A stretch of 32,010 bases of DNA from contig JAKSBQ010000001.1 of the NCBI GenBank assembly GCA_022361075.1, forward strand, positions 1 to 32,010. The letters are read 5' to 3'. Numbering within the stretch: the stretch's first letter is position 1; every line of letters begins with the position of its first letter. Origin of the DNA: Opitutales bacterium (GTDB lineage: Bacteria > Verrucomicrobiota > Verrucomicrobiia > Opitutales > JAFGAQ01). This document shows, piece after piece, positions 31,717-32,010 of the stretch. Below the pieces are notes generated by a model, which was given only the letters and a program-made list of their open reading frames with translations, did no database searches and had not been told where the DNA came from. The translations under genes and the position numbers were made by a program.

Positions 31717-31923
31717 CTACAATTCACTCTCGTTGATTTCAGCAATCTTCATGAGAGCTCTCTGCAGACCTTGTTTCAAATCTTTATTTCCATGAACTGG
31801 TACTGAAATTCTTTCTCGTCTACCAGATTTCATGTAGATGTGATGACTTCCATGGGTCTTTTTTAACTCCCATCCTTTATTTCCAAGGATTTTGCAGAAT
31901 CGCTTTCCCGAAATAGTCTTCAC
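31717..31923 (-). CDS. hicA: HicA-type mRNA interferase toxin
   Basis: This encodes 68 residues from a GTG start. The double-stranded-RNA-binding-like fold of HicA/YcfA is clear: SGKRFCKILGNKGWELKK, the GSHHIYMK segment with the catalytic His (H27 or H28), then RISVPVHGNKDLKQGLQRAL. HicA cleaves mRNA and is inhibited by HicB. The GTG at 31923-31921 overlaps the TGA of the upstream antitoxin gene (GTGA), so the pair is translationally coupled in the order antitoxin then toxin. The toxin is intact, which suggests a working module if hicB is complete beyond the window. Confidence 0.88.
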   Translation of the reverse strand: MKTISGKRFCKILGNKGWELKKTHGSHHIYMKSGRRERISVPVHGNKDLKQGLQRALMKIAEINESEL

Positions 31924-32010
31924 ACTGCCATTTCAATTACTTCTGATGCCGGATCGTTTTCTGGCTCGAACACGTCGAGAGACAGACATCCCTCAATGGC
32001 CTCTTTCAAA
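31920..32010 (-). CDS. hicB: HicB-family antitoxin, C-terminal fragment (window edge)
   Basis: The last 30 codons of the upstream gene are visible on the minus strand: LKEAIEGCLSLDVFEPENDP then ASEVIEMAV, ending with TGA at 31922-31920. The EAIEGCL-L and acidic tail pattern is typical of the partial RNase-H-like HicB antitoxins, and the overlap with hicA supports it. The DNA-binding portion, if any, lies outside the window. Confidence 0.75.
   Translation of the reverse strand, partial: LKEAIEGCLSLDVFEPENDPASEVIEMAV

Noticed and set aside
31524-31745. 73-residue minus-strand open frame overlapping the hicA end
   Set aside because: No family-like sequence, basic and Ser/Thr-rich out-of-frame composition, and it overlaps hicA and the remnant in another frame.
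1-32010. CRISPR arrays, prophage or insertion sequences
   Set aside because: No regularly spaced repeats, transposase, integrase or phage structural genes were seen.

Overview
The window is from a Gram-negative bacterial chromosome of moderate GC. The protein families, the long PurF of about 640 residues, and the gene mix (GH5 glycosidase, ferric-reductase/Rieske redox protein, PpiD-like chaperone) suggest the PVC group, most likely Verrucomicrobiota of an Opitutae-like lineage. That placement is inference from protein character; no rRNA or marker gene here proves it. Coding density is high and most of the content is housekeeping. Only the right end (31.5-32.0 kb) looks like accessory DNA.

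Layout. (1) 1-3.6 kb: the N-terminal part of a YihY/BrkB membrane protein on the minus strand, then a membrane-anchored SurA/PpiD-like protein and asnS on the plus strand. (2) 3.6-4.9 kb: a 418-base gap with nothing recognisable, an AT-rich orphan gene for a membrane protein resembling a histidine-kinase dimerisation segment, and a minus-strand tRNA-Gln(UUG). (3) 4.9-8.7 kb: pyrH, frr, a terminator hairpin, proB and dgt, all on the plus strand. (4) 8.7-12.8 kb: a mainly minus-strand block with a solitary CheX-like protein, a gamma-carbonic-anhydrase-like hexapeptide protein, an exported protein of unknown function, ribA with a hairpin in its leader, and a short-chain dehydrogenase. A small plus-strand membrane protein sits inside it. 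(5) 12.9-17.2 kb: plus-strand hpf with a strong terminator, an exported GH5 glycosidase, and a three-gene membrane redox cassette ending in a 605-residue ferric-reductase/Rieske fusion whose fourth Rieske ligand, a His, is replaced by Gln. (6) 17.3-28.3 kb: a long minus-strand purine operon in transcription order purL, purM, purQ-purS fusion, purF, an unknown membrane protein, purD, then a phosphohexomutase. (7) 28.5-29.9 kb: plus-strand coiled-coil membrane protein and an exported alpha-acetolactate decarboxylase. (8) 30.0-32.0 kb: minus-strand DJ-1/PfpI protein, TfoX N-terminal-domain protein overlapping a PD-(D/E)XK-like nuclease, a short gene remnant, and a hicB-hicA toxin-antitoxin pair cut by the window edge.

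The genes fit together best in the purine operon. It supplies GAR formation (PurF, PurD), FGAM synthesis (small PurL with PurQ and PurS) and AIR synthesis (PurM). PurS is not a separate gene; it appears to be fused, possibly as a tandem pair, to the C-terminus of PurQ. Directly repeated CTGTAAC heptamers one helical turn apart lie in the promoter region upstream of purL.

I see no CRISPR array, prophage or insertion sequence. The best candidates for something undescribed are the Gln-substituted Rieske protein and its two small membrane partners, the PurQ-PurS-PurS architecture, the unknown membrane protein inside the pur operon, and the overlapping TfoX-domain/nuclease pair.
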